A stretch of DNA of 64,000 nucleotides from Pseudomonas fluorescens (GTDB taxonomy: Bacteria; Pseudomonadota; Gammaproteobacteria; Pseudomonadales; Pseudomonadaceae): the NCBI RefSeq assembly GCF_902497775.2, contig NZ_OZ024668.1, positions 1,759,826 through 1,823,825 on the forward strand, read 5' to 3'. Positions 46,758 through 55,226 of the stretch are shown one piece after another. The stretch's first letter is position 1. Each line of letters starts with the position of its first letter. The position numbers and the translations under genes are program-made. The notes beneath the pieces were generated by a model. It had not been told where the DNA came from. It ran no database searches and was given only the letters and a program-made list of their open reading frames with translations.

Positions 46758-46857
46758 GGGCCTTGAAAGATCCTTACAGAGCAGTGACCAAGAAAATCCC
46801 TTCAATGCCTCTAGTGAGTGCTGCGCCTGCGGAAAAATTCCATCGGATTTCACCCCG

Positions 46858-47418
46858 TCAGTGCGTTCCACTGATGGTCAGGTGCCGGGCATCCTTTTCG
46901 AACACCACCTGCTCCAGCCGATGGGCGATGCCGTAGGCCAGCGAGTCGTAGGCGGGGATGACCTTTTCTTCGGTCGACAGGCAATGAAAGATGTCCAGCT
47001 TGCGTTCGGCCTGGGCGGTCTCCAGCTCGAAAATGCGCACATAGCGCTCCAGGTCGTTGTTCAGGCTCGACAGGTATTCGCGCAGGCGCGAATGGTCCAC
47101 CGCGCTCTGGCTGAAGTGCCAGGTCATGGGGTGGATGAGAAAGCGTGAATGGGGGGCGGCGACGCGCTCGGCGGCGGCCAGGTACATGATGATGCCCATC
47201 GATTCGATGTTGCCGGCATTGACCGCGCACAACGGCACCGGCAAGGACTTGAGAAAGCTGTAGAGCGAGAAGCCGAAGTTGGTGCTGCCGCCGGTGGTCG
47301 ACAAAAACAGCAGCAACGAAGTGGCGCCCTCGTCGACGGCTTGCAGGCACCGATCGCGAAAGCGCTCGGTGGTGTCCTGATCGATCTGGCAATGAAAGTG
47401 GATCACCTGTTGGCTCAT
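46858..47418 (-). CDS. ClpP-like serine protease family protein
   Basis: A 186-residue protein of the ClpP/crotonase fold. The catalytic serine and histidine of ClpP are present: Ser73 in GNIESMGIIMYLAAAERVA and His96 in SRFLIHPMTW. The oxyanion-type loop STTGGSTNFGFSLY is also visible. The candidate third residue is unclear. It lacks the propeptide and the ClpX/ClpA-docking pattern that I would expect in canonical ClpP, and probably belongs to the stand-alone ATP-dependent Clp protease-like group found in stress regions. The ATG at 47418 has GAGG upstream. Confidence 0.8.
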   Translation of the reverse strand: MSQQVIHFHCQIDQDTTERFRDRCLQAVDEGATSLLLFLSTTGGSTNFGFSLYSFLKSLPVPLCAVNAGNIESMGIIMYLAAAERVAAPHSRFLIHPMTWHFSQSAVDHSRLREYLSSLNNDLERYVRIFELETAQAERKLDIFHCLSTEEKVIPAYDSLAYGIAHRLEQVVFEKDARHLTISGTH

Positions 47419-47467
47419 TGCAGTGCCTCGGGACCGACGCACGAGACGTGCGCCGGCCTTTCGTCCG

Positions 47468-47641
47468 TCAGCTACGGCCGCCACCACTTGGTTTGCGGGC
47501 CTGGTCTTTGTCCATGTCAGGCTTGCGGGTCTGGCCACCTGCGGTACCGCCCGAGGCCTGGCCACCTTTTTTCCCGGCATCAGACGCTTTTTGCTTGTCG
47601 TTAGCGAAATTCCCGGGATTCGAAGTGCCTTTGTTAGCCAT
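47468..47641 (-). CDS. KGG-motif stress-induced protein (con-10/GsiB-like)
   Basis: A 57-residue highly hydrophilic protein: MANKGTSNPGNFANDKQKAS, then DAGKKGGQASGGTAGGQTRK and PDMDKDQARKPSGGGRS. The KGG repeats (GKKGGQASGG, AGGQTRK) are typical of con-10/GsiB/YciG-type proteins induced by desiccation, starvation or heat. The protein is probably intrinsically disordered. The ATG at 47641 has AGGAAGAG upstream. It precedes the ClpP-like gene on the same strand (49-base gap), which points to a joint stress role. Confidence 0.85.
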   Translation of the reverse strand: MANKGTSNPGNFANDKQKASDAGKKGGQASGGTAGGQTRKPDMDKDQARKPSGGGRS

Positions 47642-47887
47642 GATTCTCTTCCTCTTGTGAATGTTCGCAAGGCGTTTGCCTTACACAGGTTGGGAGGAGG
47701 GCGCGCAGGGCAAAGTTTGAAATATTTCGCCGTGGCGGGACGAACGGTCCGCCTGCGCCGCAGCCCTTGCGATTGATCATTGCTGCCCTGCATGGGGAAG
47801 CGGCGCGGCATCAGCAATTTCAATTGGCATCGAGGGCCGATGGGGTACTAACTGAATAGTCGGGGCCTCCGACACGAGGATCGCAGC

Positions 47888-48160
47888 ATGTCACTGATTG
47901 GCGTTTCCACCCTTGAGTTGTGTCATATGATCGAACAGGCATTGCTGCCTGAGCACAGCGTTGTGTCCTGCACCGATGGCGAGCACCTGACCATTCAAGT
48001 GGGCCAGGGCGATAGCCTGGGCGACTGCCTGACCGTCACTGGCATCAAGGTGCACAGCCTGACCACCTGCCACGAACTGGCCGTCCTGGTTGCCCAAGTA
48101 CGTGAAGAACAGCGCCTGGGGCGCAGCCAGATTCCGCTCAAGCCCCAGGCACTTGCCTGA
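47888..48160 (+). CDS. DUF1652 domain protein
   Basis: A 90-residue protein of the Pseudomonas DUF1652 family: STLELCHMIEQALLPEHSVV, then a short beta segment (HLTIQV, DCLTVTGIKVHSL) and a helix ELAVLVAQVREEQRLG. It is cytoplasmic with unknown function. The ATG at 47888 has GAGG at suitable distance. The 246 bases upstream, towards the KGG gene, are a divergent promoter region in which I see no further gene. Confidence 0.8.
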   Translation: MSLIGVSTLELCHMIEQALLPEHSVVSCTDGEHLTIQVGQGDSLGDCLTVTGIKVHSLTTCHELAVLVAQVREEQRLGRSQIPLKPQALA

Positions 48161-48178
48161 AATACCGTGTGCCTGCGC

Positions 48179-48793
48179 TCAGCCGAGGCTGGCCGGGCGC
48201 AGGTATTCAGGGCTGAGGACGTTGAACCAGAACAGGATCATCGCCACCAGGATGGTCACCAGCACCAGCAGCCCTACTGCCCAGACACTGGTCGAGTACA
48301 GCAGGCCGTCTTCCTTGCGCAGGCGCAGGAAGGTCGGCAGGCCGACGTACAGCAAAAAGGTCGCATAGGCCGAAGCCGCACCGAGCACGATCAGCGCCAG
48401 CCAGCGCCCGGGGTAGAGCCCGGCGACACCGGCGACGAAGTACGGCGTGGCGGTGTAGGCGGCAAAGCCGATGCACTGGTTGAGGCTGGGGCGAGCATCG
48501 AAGGTACGCGACATCCAGCGAATGAACCCGCCCATGATCATCACCCCGACTACGCTCGCGGCATACAGCAGCACCCCGAGCTCAGCGGCGCTGGCCACGC
48601 TCAGGCGCACGCGCTCGGTCCCGGCCAGGCTCCAGCCAATACTGGTGGTCCCGATGAACAGGCACAGGGCGGGAATCAGCGCCATCAGCAGCAGGTGCGG
48701 CAGGTAGTGGCGCGGGTGCAGTTCTTCTTCCTGGCGGATTTCCATCCAGGCATCGTCAGGGTGAGTGAAGAGTTGAACCAGATGGGTACTCAT
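48179..48793 (-). CDS. Yip1-family membrane protein
   Basis: A 204-residue inner-membrane protein with five hydrophobic segments. An N-terminal amphipathic start (MSTHLVQLFTHPDDAWMEIR) and HPRHYLPHLLLMALIPALCL precede the core; AYTATPYFVAGVAGLYPG and YVGLPTFLRLRKEDGLLYST are typical of bacterial Yip1-domain proteins. Function is not established. It is convergent with the DUF1652 gene. A REP unit lies upstream of its start. Confidence 0.83.
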   Translation of the reverse strand: MSTHLVQLFTHPDDAWMEIRQEEELHPRHYLPHLLLMALIPALCLFIGTTSIGWSLAGTERVRLSVASAAELGVLLYAASVVGVMIMGGFIRWMSRTFDARPSLNQCIGFAAYTATPYFVAGVAGLYPGRWLALIVLGAASAYATFLLYVGLPTFLRLRKEDGLLYSTSVWAVGLLVLVTILVAMILFWFNVLSPEYLRPASLG

Positions 48794-48855
48794 GGTGACC
48801 TCCGGTTAAGCAGGGCTGGAAACACCTCTCCCTATTGCGGTGTACACCGATCCAT

Positions 48856-48880
48856 TGTGGGAGCGGGCTTGACCCGCGAT
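48856..48880. repeat. REP element (half unit)
   Basis: A copy of the REP core (GGAGCGGGCTTGACCCGCG) between the Yip1-family gene and the small gene at 48970-49257. Confidence 0.7.
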
Positions 48881-48969
48881 AGGGCCTGTACTGACAACCT
48901 CCTGTCTGTGGATTCACCGGCCTCATCGCGATTCAATTCGAATCGTCGCACCGCCGCCCCCACAGGTAC

Positions 48970-49257
48970 TTATTGCAGCTCAAGCTGCAACTGCAAACCG
49001 CCGTCATCACAGCGCCGGTGATACTGGACGATTGCGCGATAGGTACGACCTTCCCAGACAAACGCCACGCTGTGCGAGCGTTCGAGCTTGGCCGGCACCG
49101 GGGCGCTCACTTGCATGCGCAGGCCGGGCAAGCCGTTGATGTTCAGCGGCGCCAGTTGTACTTCACATTCGGCGCTGTGGGCTACCGGACCGAACAGCGT
49201 GTCCTGAACGAAGTCGATCTGCAGGCAGGTCGGGCAGGCCGGGTTGACCTTTCTCAT
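48970..49257 (-). CDS. Small uncharacterised protein (PilZ-like strands)
   Basis: A 95-residue protein that I do not firmly recognise. It has two cysteines near the start (CPTCLQIDF) followed by beta-rich sequence (CEVQLAPLNINGLPGLRMQV, HSVAFVWEGRTYRAIVQY) that recalls a PilZ barrel, but the RxxxR and D/NxSxxG motifs for c-di-GMP binding are missing. The ATG at 49257 has AAGGAGG at ideal spacing and lies 14 bases after the stop of a DUF4142-like remnant. Confidence 0.6.
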   Translation of the reverse strand: MRKVNPACPTCLQIDFVQDTLFGPVAHSAECEVQLAPLNINGLPGLRMQVSAPVPAKLERSHSVAFVWEGRTYRAIVQYHRRCDDGGLQLQLELQ

Positions 49258-49271
49258 ACCAGGAGCCTCCT

Positions 49272-49430
49272 TCAGTTCTTGCGGTGCGCGTTCTGCAGTT
49301 GCTTGGCCAGATCAAGCAGGTGCTGATTGGCTTTAGTGTGATCCTTGATCATCTGCTGGGCAAACGCCTTTTCGTCGAGTTCAGTTTTATTGAGCTGGCG
49401 GACCGTCGGTCGGGGCCGGCGGCAAACCTT
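49272..49430 (-). pseudogene. Remnant of a DUF4142-type protein
   Basis: A minus-strand frame of about 52 residues ends at 49272 and contains LDEKAFAQQMIKDHTKANQH and LLDLAKQLQ, which matches the KAFAQ-M-DH-KAN core of DUF4142 proteins (about 150-180 residues, exported). The signal peptide and second half of the domain are missing, and the frame has only a doubtful GTG start near 49430. It is therefore a fragment, or less likely a very short functional derivative. It lies between the ku gene and the small gene 48970-49257. Confidence 0.5.
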
Positions 49431-49488
49431 CACGGCCCGGCGCAGTCAGACAGACAAAGGGCCCTTCACTTGCCAGTGGGAGAACGTC

Positions 49489-50352
49489 ATGGCCAGAGCC
49501 ATCTGGAAAGGTGCCATCAGCTTCGGCCTGGTGCATATCCCGGTGTCGTTGAGTACCGCGATCAGCAGCGACCGGGTCGACTTCGATTGGCTCGATGAAC
49601 GCAGCATGGAACCGGTGGGCTACAAGCGGGTAAACAAGGTCACCGGCAAGGAAATCGCCCGCGAGCATATCGTCAAGGGCGTGCAGTACCAGAAGGGTCA
49701 GTACGTGGTGATCAGCGAGGAGGAGATCCGCAAGGCCCGCCCCGAGGCGACCCAGACCATCGATATATTCTCGTTCGTCGACAGTGACGAAATCCCCCTG
49801 CAGCAGTTCGACACCCCGTATTACCTGAGCCCCGACCGGCGTGGCGGCAAGGTCTATGCCTTGCTGCGCGAGACCCTGGAAAGCACGGGCAAGGTTGCCT
49901 TGGCCAAGGTGGTGCTGCACACCCAGCAGCACCTGGCGCTGCTGCGCCCGCTGGAGGACGCCCTGGTCATGATCACCCTGCGCTGGCCCGAGGAAGTGCG
50001 TGGCCTGGACAGCCTGGAGCTGGATGCCAGCGTGCGCGATTCGAGCATCGACAAGCGCGAGCTGCAGATGGCCAAGCGCCTGGTCGAGGACATGAGCGGG
50101 CACTGGACGCCTGCGGACTACCGCAACGACTTCAAGGACACCATCATGAGCCTGGTCGAAGAGAAGGCCAGCCAGGGCAAGATCGCCACGGTCGAGGCGC
50201 CGGAGGGCGAAGGCGAACAGAAGAGCGCCGATATCATCGACCTCACCGAACTGCTCAAACGCAGCCTGGGTGGACGTAAACCGGCGGCGAAGAAAGCGGC
50301 GCCAGCGGCGAAAAAGCCCGCTGGAACCAGTAAACCACGCAAAAAGGCCTGA
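49489..50352 (+). CDS. ku: Non-homologous end-joining protein Ku
   Basis: A 287-residue bacterial Ku homodimer subunit. It begins with the family start MARAIWKGAISFGLVHIPVS and contains YLSPDRRGGKVYALLRETLE and MITLRWPEEVR. The ring-forming core reaches about residue 255, and the Lys/Ala-rich C-terminal tail (from about 265) resembles the DNA-binding extension that stimulates ligase recruitment. Ku binds double-strand ends and recruits LigD. The ATG at 49489 has GGGAG upstream. Its partner gene ligD lies 12 kb away at the right edge. Confidence 0.95.
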   Translation: MARAIWKGAISFGLVHIPVSLSTAISSDRVDFDWLDERSMEPVGYKRVNKVTGKEIAREHIVKGVQYQKGQYVVISEEEIRKARPEATQTIDIFSFVDSDEIPLQQFDTPYYLSPDRRGGKVYALLRETLESTGKVALAKVVLHTQQHLALLRPLEDALVMITLRWPEEVRGLDSLELDASVRDSSIDKRELQMAKRLVEDMSGHWTPADYRNDFKDTIMSLVEEKASQGKIATVEAPEGEGEQKSADIIDLTELLKRSLGGRKPAAKKAAPAAKKPAGTSKPRKKA

Positions 50353-50751
50353 TCAGCCGCTCACCGGGGTTTCATGCAGATGGCGCCAGCACAGGGCGCC
50401 ATTGTCATCGCGCTCGAACACCGCGGTCGAGCGGCGCAGCGAGCGATTGCCTGCGCCATCGACCTGCCATTCACGATAACCGACCACGCTCAGGCTCGGC
50501 CCTTCGGCGATCAGCTGCAGCTCATCGATGCTGATTTCCAGCCCGGCGCGCTGGCCGTGGGCGTGTTCGAACAGTCGCTGCAGGCCCCGATAATCGACGA
50601 CCTGGCCGGGCAGGTTGATCATCGAGAACTGGGCGCTGAAGCGTGCCATCAACGGGTCAAGCTCAGCGGCGGGGGCCGTGCCGGACAGCCATTGCTGGAT
50701 CGCCACGTGGGCGTCGATAACTTCTTTGAAAGCGGGATGGGTTTGGCTCAT
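50353..50751 (-). CDS. NTF2/SnoaL-fold protein (DUF4440-like)
   Basis: A 132-residue single-domain protein with the cone-shaped NTF2-like pattern: helix AFKEVIDAHVAIQQWLSG, FSMINLPGQVVDYRGLQRLF, then strands ISIDELQLIAEGPSLSVVGY and RSTAVFERDDNGALCWRHLH. Such proteins are small-molecule binding or enzymatic; no active-site set can be assigned. It is convergent with ku (stops adjacent) and lies 9 bases downstream of the MFS gene, so it may be the second gene of that unit. Confidence 0.75.
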   Translation of the reverse strand: MSQTHPAFKEVIDAHVAIQQWLSGTAPAAELDPLMARFSAQFSMINLPGQVVDYRGLQRLFEHAHGQRAGLEISIDELQLIAEGPSLSVVGYREWQVDGAGNRSLRRSTAVFERDDNGALCWRHLHETPVSG

Positions 50752-50760
50752 GGGCAGGGC

Positions 50761-51957
50761 TCAAGTGGTTGCGCTGGTAAGCCCGAGGGCGCGAGCCCCA
50801 GGCAGTTTCAACACCATCGCCAGCGGCAGCAGGGTCAGCAGCGCGGCGAGGATGAAGGTGTGCTGGAAAGCCTGTACGCCGGGCAGCAGTTGATTGAGCA
50901 CGGCGCCGAGCACGGCGACACCGAGGCAGAAGCTCAACTGGCGGTTGAGGTTCCACAAGGCGCTGGCCTGGCCCATCTGCTGCGCCGCGATGGCCAGGAA
51001 CGCGAGGCTTTGCGCGCTGCTGCTGCACAGGCTGCTGCCAAGGCCAAGCAGGGCAAAGATCACCGCCAGCCAGGCGTGATGCCCGGCAACCCAGGGCAAG
51101 GCCAGCCACAGCAGGGCGGCGCACTGGATCAGCATCCCGGCGATCAACAGGCGCTTGGGCCCGGTCAGGTTGAAGCGCCAGCGGACCAAGGCAATCGCGC
51201 CCAAGGCGCCCACTGACCAGGGCAGCATCAGCGCGCCGGTGGCCGTGGCGCTCAGCCCGAGGCGCTGTTGCAGGTACAAGGCTGCCACCAGGTTGGCGCC
51301 GATGAACACCCCCGGCACGCACAGGTAGATCAGCATCGCCGTGCGCAGCAGCGGCTGGCTGAGCAGACGTAGGTCGAGCATCGGCTGTGGCGCCGGCAAC
51401 GGCTGGTTTGCCGGCAGCCAGGCCAGCACCAGTGCGCCAGTCATCAGCGTCAGCGGCAGCATGGCAAAGAAAATCCAGCGCCACGAACCCTGATCGACCA
51501 CCACCCCGCCCAATGCCGGCGACAAGGCCGGTACCAGCAGGGCGACCATCATCACCAGCGAGGTCAGGTGGTGGCGCTGCTCAGGCGCATACAAGCGATA
51601 AGCCATGGCCTGGCCCACCGGAATCAACAGGCCGCCACCCAGGCCTTGCAGCAGGCGCCAGGCAAGCAGGCTTTCGATCGAGCCAGCGCTGCCAGCCAGC
51701 GTCGAGCCGAGGCCGAACAGGGCCAGCGACAGCAGCAGCGTCTGCCGTTCACCCAGCCGTGTGGCCAGCCAGGTGCCCAGCGGGATGACCAGGGTCAGGC
51801 CGAGCATGTACAGGTTGCTGGTCCAGCTCAGTTGCGCCACCGAGGCGTGCAGTTCCTGGCCCAGCGCCGGGTAGGCGGCGTTGAGGGCGAACATGTTGAG
51901 CAGGTCGAGGGTGAAACCCAGCAGATAGACCAGGGTAACTTTCGTGCGATCGGGCAT
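50761..51957 (-). CDS. MFS transporter (drug:H+ antiporter-like)
   Basis: A 398-residue major-facilitator protein with twelve predicted spans. The motif A-like loop is GTWLATRLGERQTLL, and motif C appears in MVALLVPALSPALGGVVVDQ, typical of exporters (DHA family). The substrate is unknown. The ATG at 51957 is preferred over a TTG two codons upstream. It is divergent from a LysR regulator (104-base gap), the usual arrangement for a regulated efflux pump. Confidence 0.88.
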   Translation of the reverse strand: MPDRTKVTLVYLLGFTLDLLNMFALNAAYPALGQELHASVAQLSWTSNLYMLGLTLVIPLGTWLATRLGERQTLLLSLALFGLGSTLAGSAGSIESLLAWRLLQGLGGGLLIPVGQAMAYRLYAPEQRHHLTSLVMMVALLVPALSPALGGVVVDQGSWRWIFFAMLPLTLMTGALVLAWLPANQPLPAPQPMLDLRLLSQPLLRTAMLIYLCVPGVFIGANLVAALYLQQRLGLSATATGALMLPWSVGALGAIALVRWRFNLTGPKRLLIAGMLIQCAALLWLALPWVAGHHAWLAVIFALLGLGSSLCSSSAQSLAFLAIAAQQMGQASALWNLNRQLSFCLGVAVLGAVLNQLLPGVQAFQHTFILAALLTLLPLAMVLKLPGARALGLTSATT

Positions 51958-52061
51958 GGGCAATTCGAGGGGCCGAAGAAAGGCGCAGTCTAGAGCCTTG
52001 CTGGTGCTTGAATAAGGCGCGTAAACCCGGCAAATTGATCTAATTATTTTGACAATGGCGA

Positions 52062-52985
52062 ATGCACCGCATGGTCAGCCTCGACCGTTTCGAACTGTTC
52101 TGCGCTGTGGTTCAGGCCGGCTCCTTCACCGGCGCCGCCGAGCGTTTGCAGCAAACCCGCGCTGCGGTCAGCTTCAGCATCAAGCAGCTGGAGGCGGAAC
52201 TTGGCGTGACCTTGCTGACTCGCACCACCCGCCGCATCGCCCTGACCGATGCAGGCGAGCGCTTTTACCAGCGTTGCCTGCAAGTGGTTGAAGAGGCACG
52301 CATCGCCATCGATGAAGCGCGCGCCGAGCATGCCGGCCTGCAGGGCAGCCTGCGGATCACCTCCACGGTTGAGTACGGGCTGAAAGTCCTCGCTCCGGCG
52401 CTGCAGGCGTTCTGCCGCCTGCACCCGGACTTGAGCGTACGCCTGGAAACCCACACCACGCAGGCCGACCTTGTGCGCGAGCGCTTCGATGTCGCCATTC
52501 GCCTGGGTCAGGTGCAGGACTCCAACTACCGGGGCGTGTGCCTGGCTTACTATGAAGTGCGCCTGGTGCTGGCGCCGGCGCTACTGGCGGCGCATGGCGC
52601 TGCGCTGATCGGTGCCCCGGAGCAACTGGCCAGGCTGCCGCAACTGGTGCACAGCCGCTTCGAGCAGAACAACCGTTGGGCGCTGGTCGACAGCAAGGCG
52701 CGCAAGGTTGTGTATGAGCCGCAGGGCACGCCGTTGCTGGTCGCCGACAATGCTTCGATCCTGCGTGCCTTTGCCGTGCAGGGCGCAGGCGTGGCCCTGT
52801 TGCCGGACTGGCTGGTGGCTGATGAGCTGGCCAGCGGGCAGTTGCTCGATGCGCTGCCCGGGTGCCGCTTTGCGCCCCAGGGCGTGTACGCCCTGTATCC
52901 GTCGAGCCGGCATGTGCCGCGCAAGGTCCGCGCCTGGCTCGACTTCATCAAGGCTTACCTTGGTGAAGCGGGCGCAGGAGCCTGA
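52062..52985 (+). CDS. LysR-family regulator divergent from MFS transporter
   Basis: A 307-residue LysR regulator: HTH FELFCAVVQAGSFTGAAERL, then QQTRAAVSFSIKQLEAELGV, and an effector domain with VRERFDVAIRLGQVQDSNYR and GAGVALLPDWLV. The start is ATG 52062; ATG 52071 (MVSLDRFEL) is equally possible, and neither has a strong ribosome binding site. It probably controls the divergent MFS gene. Its 3' end overlaps the convergent monooxygenase gene by 31 bases. Confidence 0.85.
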   Translation: MHRMVSLDRFELFCAVVQAGSFTGAAERLQQTRAAVSFSIKQLEAELGVTLLTRTTRRIALTDAGERFYQRCLQVVEEARIAIDEARAEHAGLQGSLRITSTVEYGLKVLAPALQAFCRLHPDLSVRLETHTTQADLVRERFDVAIRLGQVQDSNYRGVCLAYYEVRLVLAPALLAAHGAALIGAPEQLARLPQLVHSRFEQNNRWALVDSKARKVVYEPQGTPLLVADNASILRAFAVQGAGVALLPDWLVADELASGQLLDALPGCRFAPQGVYALYPSSRHVPRKVRAWLDFIKAYLGEAGAGA

Positions 52986-54481
52986 GGCAACCCCGCCCCC
53001 AGCAACAGGTAGTCGTCAGCCTTGAAACGGTGGGCGATCGCCCAGTACTGAGTGCTGAATCCAGGCCAGAGGGTGGTGACCTTGCCGCTGGCCTTGTCCT
53101 GGTACCAGCTCTTGCAGCCGGTCACCCATACCGATTTTTCCAGGCGCTGCTGCAGCTTCTGGTTGTAACGGGCCTGGACCTCGCGCTTGACCTCCACCAC
53201 CTGGGCATCGCGTTGCCGGGCAGCCTTCAGGGCGCCGACGATGTGTGCCACGTTGGCTTCGATCATGAAGACCATCGAGTTATGCCCCAAGCCGGTGTTC
53301 GGTCCGGTGATCAGGAACAGGTTGGGAAAACCGCTGACGCTGGCGCCGACATAGGCTTCGGCACCCTGTGCCCAGGCCTCGTTCAGTTCACGGCCCAGTC
53401 GCCCGCGTATGCTGAGCTTGCACAGCGCTTCGGTGGCCTGGAAGCCGGTACCGAAGATAATCGCGTCGACCTCATGCAAGCGGCCATCGCAGGTCAATAT
53501 GCCGGTGGGGGTGATGCGTTCGATGGCATCGCTCACCAGCGAGGTGTTGGCCCGTTGCAAGGCGGGGTACCAGTCATCCGAAATGAGGATACGCTTGCAA
53601 CCCATTACATAATTGGGCGTGAGGCGGGCCCGCAACTGGGGATCGGCGACTTGCCGGTGCAGGTGTTGCAGGGCGATCTTCTCACCCAGGGCCATGTACT
53701 TGGGGTCAACCACCGTGCCAAGGGCCTGTACTTCGTTCAGCCAGTGAATGCCCCAGCGCTTGAGCCGCATCACCCCCGGCAGGTAGCGGTAAAGCGCTTT
53801 GCGCAAGGTGCCGAAGGGGCGGTCCTGGCGCGGTACGATCCACGCCGGGGTGCGCTGAAACACGCTGAGCCGCTCGACGCGCGGGGCAATTCGCGGCACG
53901 AACTGGATGGCGCTGGCTCCGCTGCCGATCACCGCCACGCGCTTGCCTTGCAGGGTATAGTCGTGGTCCCAGCGCGCCGAGTGAAAGGTGCGACCGGCAA
54001 AGGTGTCCAGGCCCTCCAGGCGGGGTATCACAGGTTCGCTCAAACCGCCGGTACCGAGGATCAGAAACCGGCAGCGCAGTGGCCCAGCGTTGGTCTCTAC
54101 CTGCCAGATCAGGCGGCTAGGATCAAAGGTTGCAGCGCTGACCAGGGTGTTGAAACGCGTGTGTTCGAGCAACCCGTTCCGTTCGGCACTGGCCTGCAGA
54201 TAGGCGAGGATTTCGGCCTGGCCCGGATAGGTGCGTGACCAGTGCGGGTTGAGCATGAACGAGAAGGAATACAGGTGCGAAGGGATGTCGCAGGCTGCGC
54301 CGGGGTAATGGTTGTCACGCCAGGTGCCGCCCACCGTAGCGCCGCGCTCCAGCAGCACAACCGAGCGCAAACCCGCCTGGCGCAGCTTGATGGCCATGCA
54401 CTGCCCGGAGAAGCCGGTGCCGACGATGATTACCTCGGCGTCCAGGGCCGTCGAAAGCGTGGGTCTTGGTTGATTGATCAC
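52955..54481 (-). CDS. Flavin-dependent Baeyer-Villiger-type monooxygenase
   Basis: A 508-residue class B flavoprotein monooxygenase. The FAD-binding motif GTGFSG is at 21-26, GGTWRDNHYPGAACDIPSHL follows, and the fingerprint F-x-G-x3-H-x3-W-D (FAGRTFHSARWD, about 161-172) marks Baeyer-Villiger enzymes; the usual WP is WD here. The NADPH-binding GSGASA motif comes next. It inserts oxygen into ketones to give esters or lactones. The neighbouring alpha/beta hydrolase and serine esterase could then open the ester. It is divergent from a TetR regulator with a palindromic operator between. Confidence 0.87.
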   Translation of the reverse strand: MINQPRPTLSTALDAEVIIVGTGFSGQCMAIKLRQAGLRSVVLLERGATVGGTWRDNHYPGAACDIPSHLYSFSFMLNPHWSRTYPGQAEILAYLQASAERNGLLEHTRFNTLVSAATFDPSRLIWQVETNAGPLRCRFLILGTGGLSEPVIPRLEGLDTFAGRTFHSARWDHDYTLQGKRVAVIGSGASAIQFVPRIAPRVERLSVFQRTPAWIVPRQDRPFGTLRKALYRYLPGVMRLKRWGIHWLNEVQALGTVVDPKYMALGEKIALQHLHRQVADPQLRARLTPNYVMGCKRILISDDWYPALQRANTSLVSDAIERITPTGILTCDGRLHEVDAIIFGTGFQATEALCKLSIRGRLGRELNEAWAQGAEAYVGASVSGFPNLFLITGPNTGLGHNSMVFMIEANVAHIVGALKAARQRDAQVVEVKREVQARYNQKLQQRLEKSVWVTGCKSWYQDKASGKVTTLWPGFSTQYWAIAHRFKADDYLLLGAGLPQAPAPASPR

Positions 54482-54516
54482 ATCGTTCTCCCTTATCGAG
54501 CATCTTATTTTTTGAT

Positions 54517-54532
54517 CATCATTGTTATGATG
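54517..54532. promoter_or_regulatory. TetR-type operator between monooxygenase and TetR genes
   Basis: CATCATTGTTATGATG is a perfect 6-4-6 palindrome in the 90-base gap between the divergent starts. A related site (12 of 16 positions identical) is found at 58001-58016, in front of the second operon. Confidence 0.65.
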
Positions 54533-54571
54533 TGTGCAGAATCGAACCTGCCAACAGCGAGATCACTGCCC

Positions 54572-55216
54572 ATGGCGATATCCCGAGAAGCCCCGACCCG
54601 CACCCGACGCAAGGCGGGCGCTGCGGTTTCCAACAATGAACGCAAGCGTCAGGAGGTGCTGGAGGCCACCTGGCGGGCGATTCTTCGCGTTGGGGTCGAG
54701 AACGTCACCATCCGCGAGATTGCCGCCGAACTGCAGGCCACCACCGGCGCCGTCGTGCACTACTTCAGGACCAAGGACGAAGTGCTGTTGTACGCACTCG
54801 ATCACCTGATCAGCGGTATGGTCGAAGAGGTCACCCAACGCCTCGAAGGGGTGGAGGGAATTGCCCGTCTGGAGTGCATCCTGCATGCGTCGTTGCCGCT
54901 CGATGAAGAGGGTGAAACCGCCTGGCGTATCTGGCTGGCGTTTCTGCGCACCTCGGTGGGCAACGACAAGCTCGGCATGGAGCACCAGCGACGCTATAGC
55001 TTCATGCGCAACGCCCTGGTCGACGAGCTGACCCGGTTGCAGGCACAAAAAGCCATTCGGGACGGTCTTGACCTGAGCCTGGAAGCTGACGCCATGATCG
55101 CCCTGGCCGATGGCCTGGGCGTCGGGCGAGTCATCGATAGCCAGCGCTTGCTCGCGCAGCAGCAGCGCATGCTGGTCAAGCGCCATTTCGAGGCGTTTCT
55201 CATGCCGCAGGAATGA
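54572..55216 (+). CDS. TetR-family regulator of the monooxygenase cluster
   Basis: A 214-residue TetR regulator of the BetI-like branch: HTH ATWRAILRVGVENVTIREIA, then AELQATTGAVVHYFRTKDEV (residues about 30-70), and a C-terminal domain with LIALADGLGVGRVID-type pattern (MIALADGLGVGRVIDSQRLL). The ATG at 54572 is chosen because earlier in-frame ATGs (54527, 54530) lie inside the palindromic operator. It is probably a repressor of itself, the monooxygenase, and the operon starting at 57954. Confidence 0.82.
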   Translation: MAISREAPTRTRRKAGAAVSNNERKRQEVLEATWRAILRVGVENVTIREIAAELQATTGAVVHYFRTKDEVLLYALDHLISGMVEEVTQRLEGVEGIARLECILHASLPLDEEGETAWRIWLAFLRTSVGNDKLGMEHQRRYSFMRNALVDELTRLQAQKAIRDGLDLSLEADAMIALADGLGVGRVIDSQRLLAQQQRMLVKRHFEAFLMPQE

Positions 55217-55226
55217 GGGGCAGGGG

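Noticed and set aside
46858..47823. 321-codon version of the ClpP-like gene starting at 47823
   Set aside because: The extra 135 codons run out of frame through the KGG stress gene; the ATG at 47418 has its own ribosome binding site and gives the family length.
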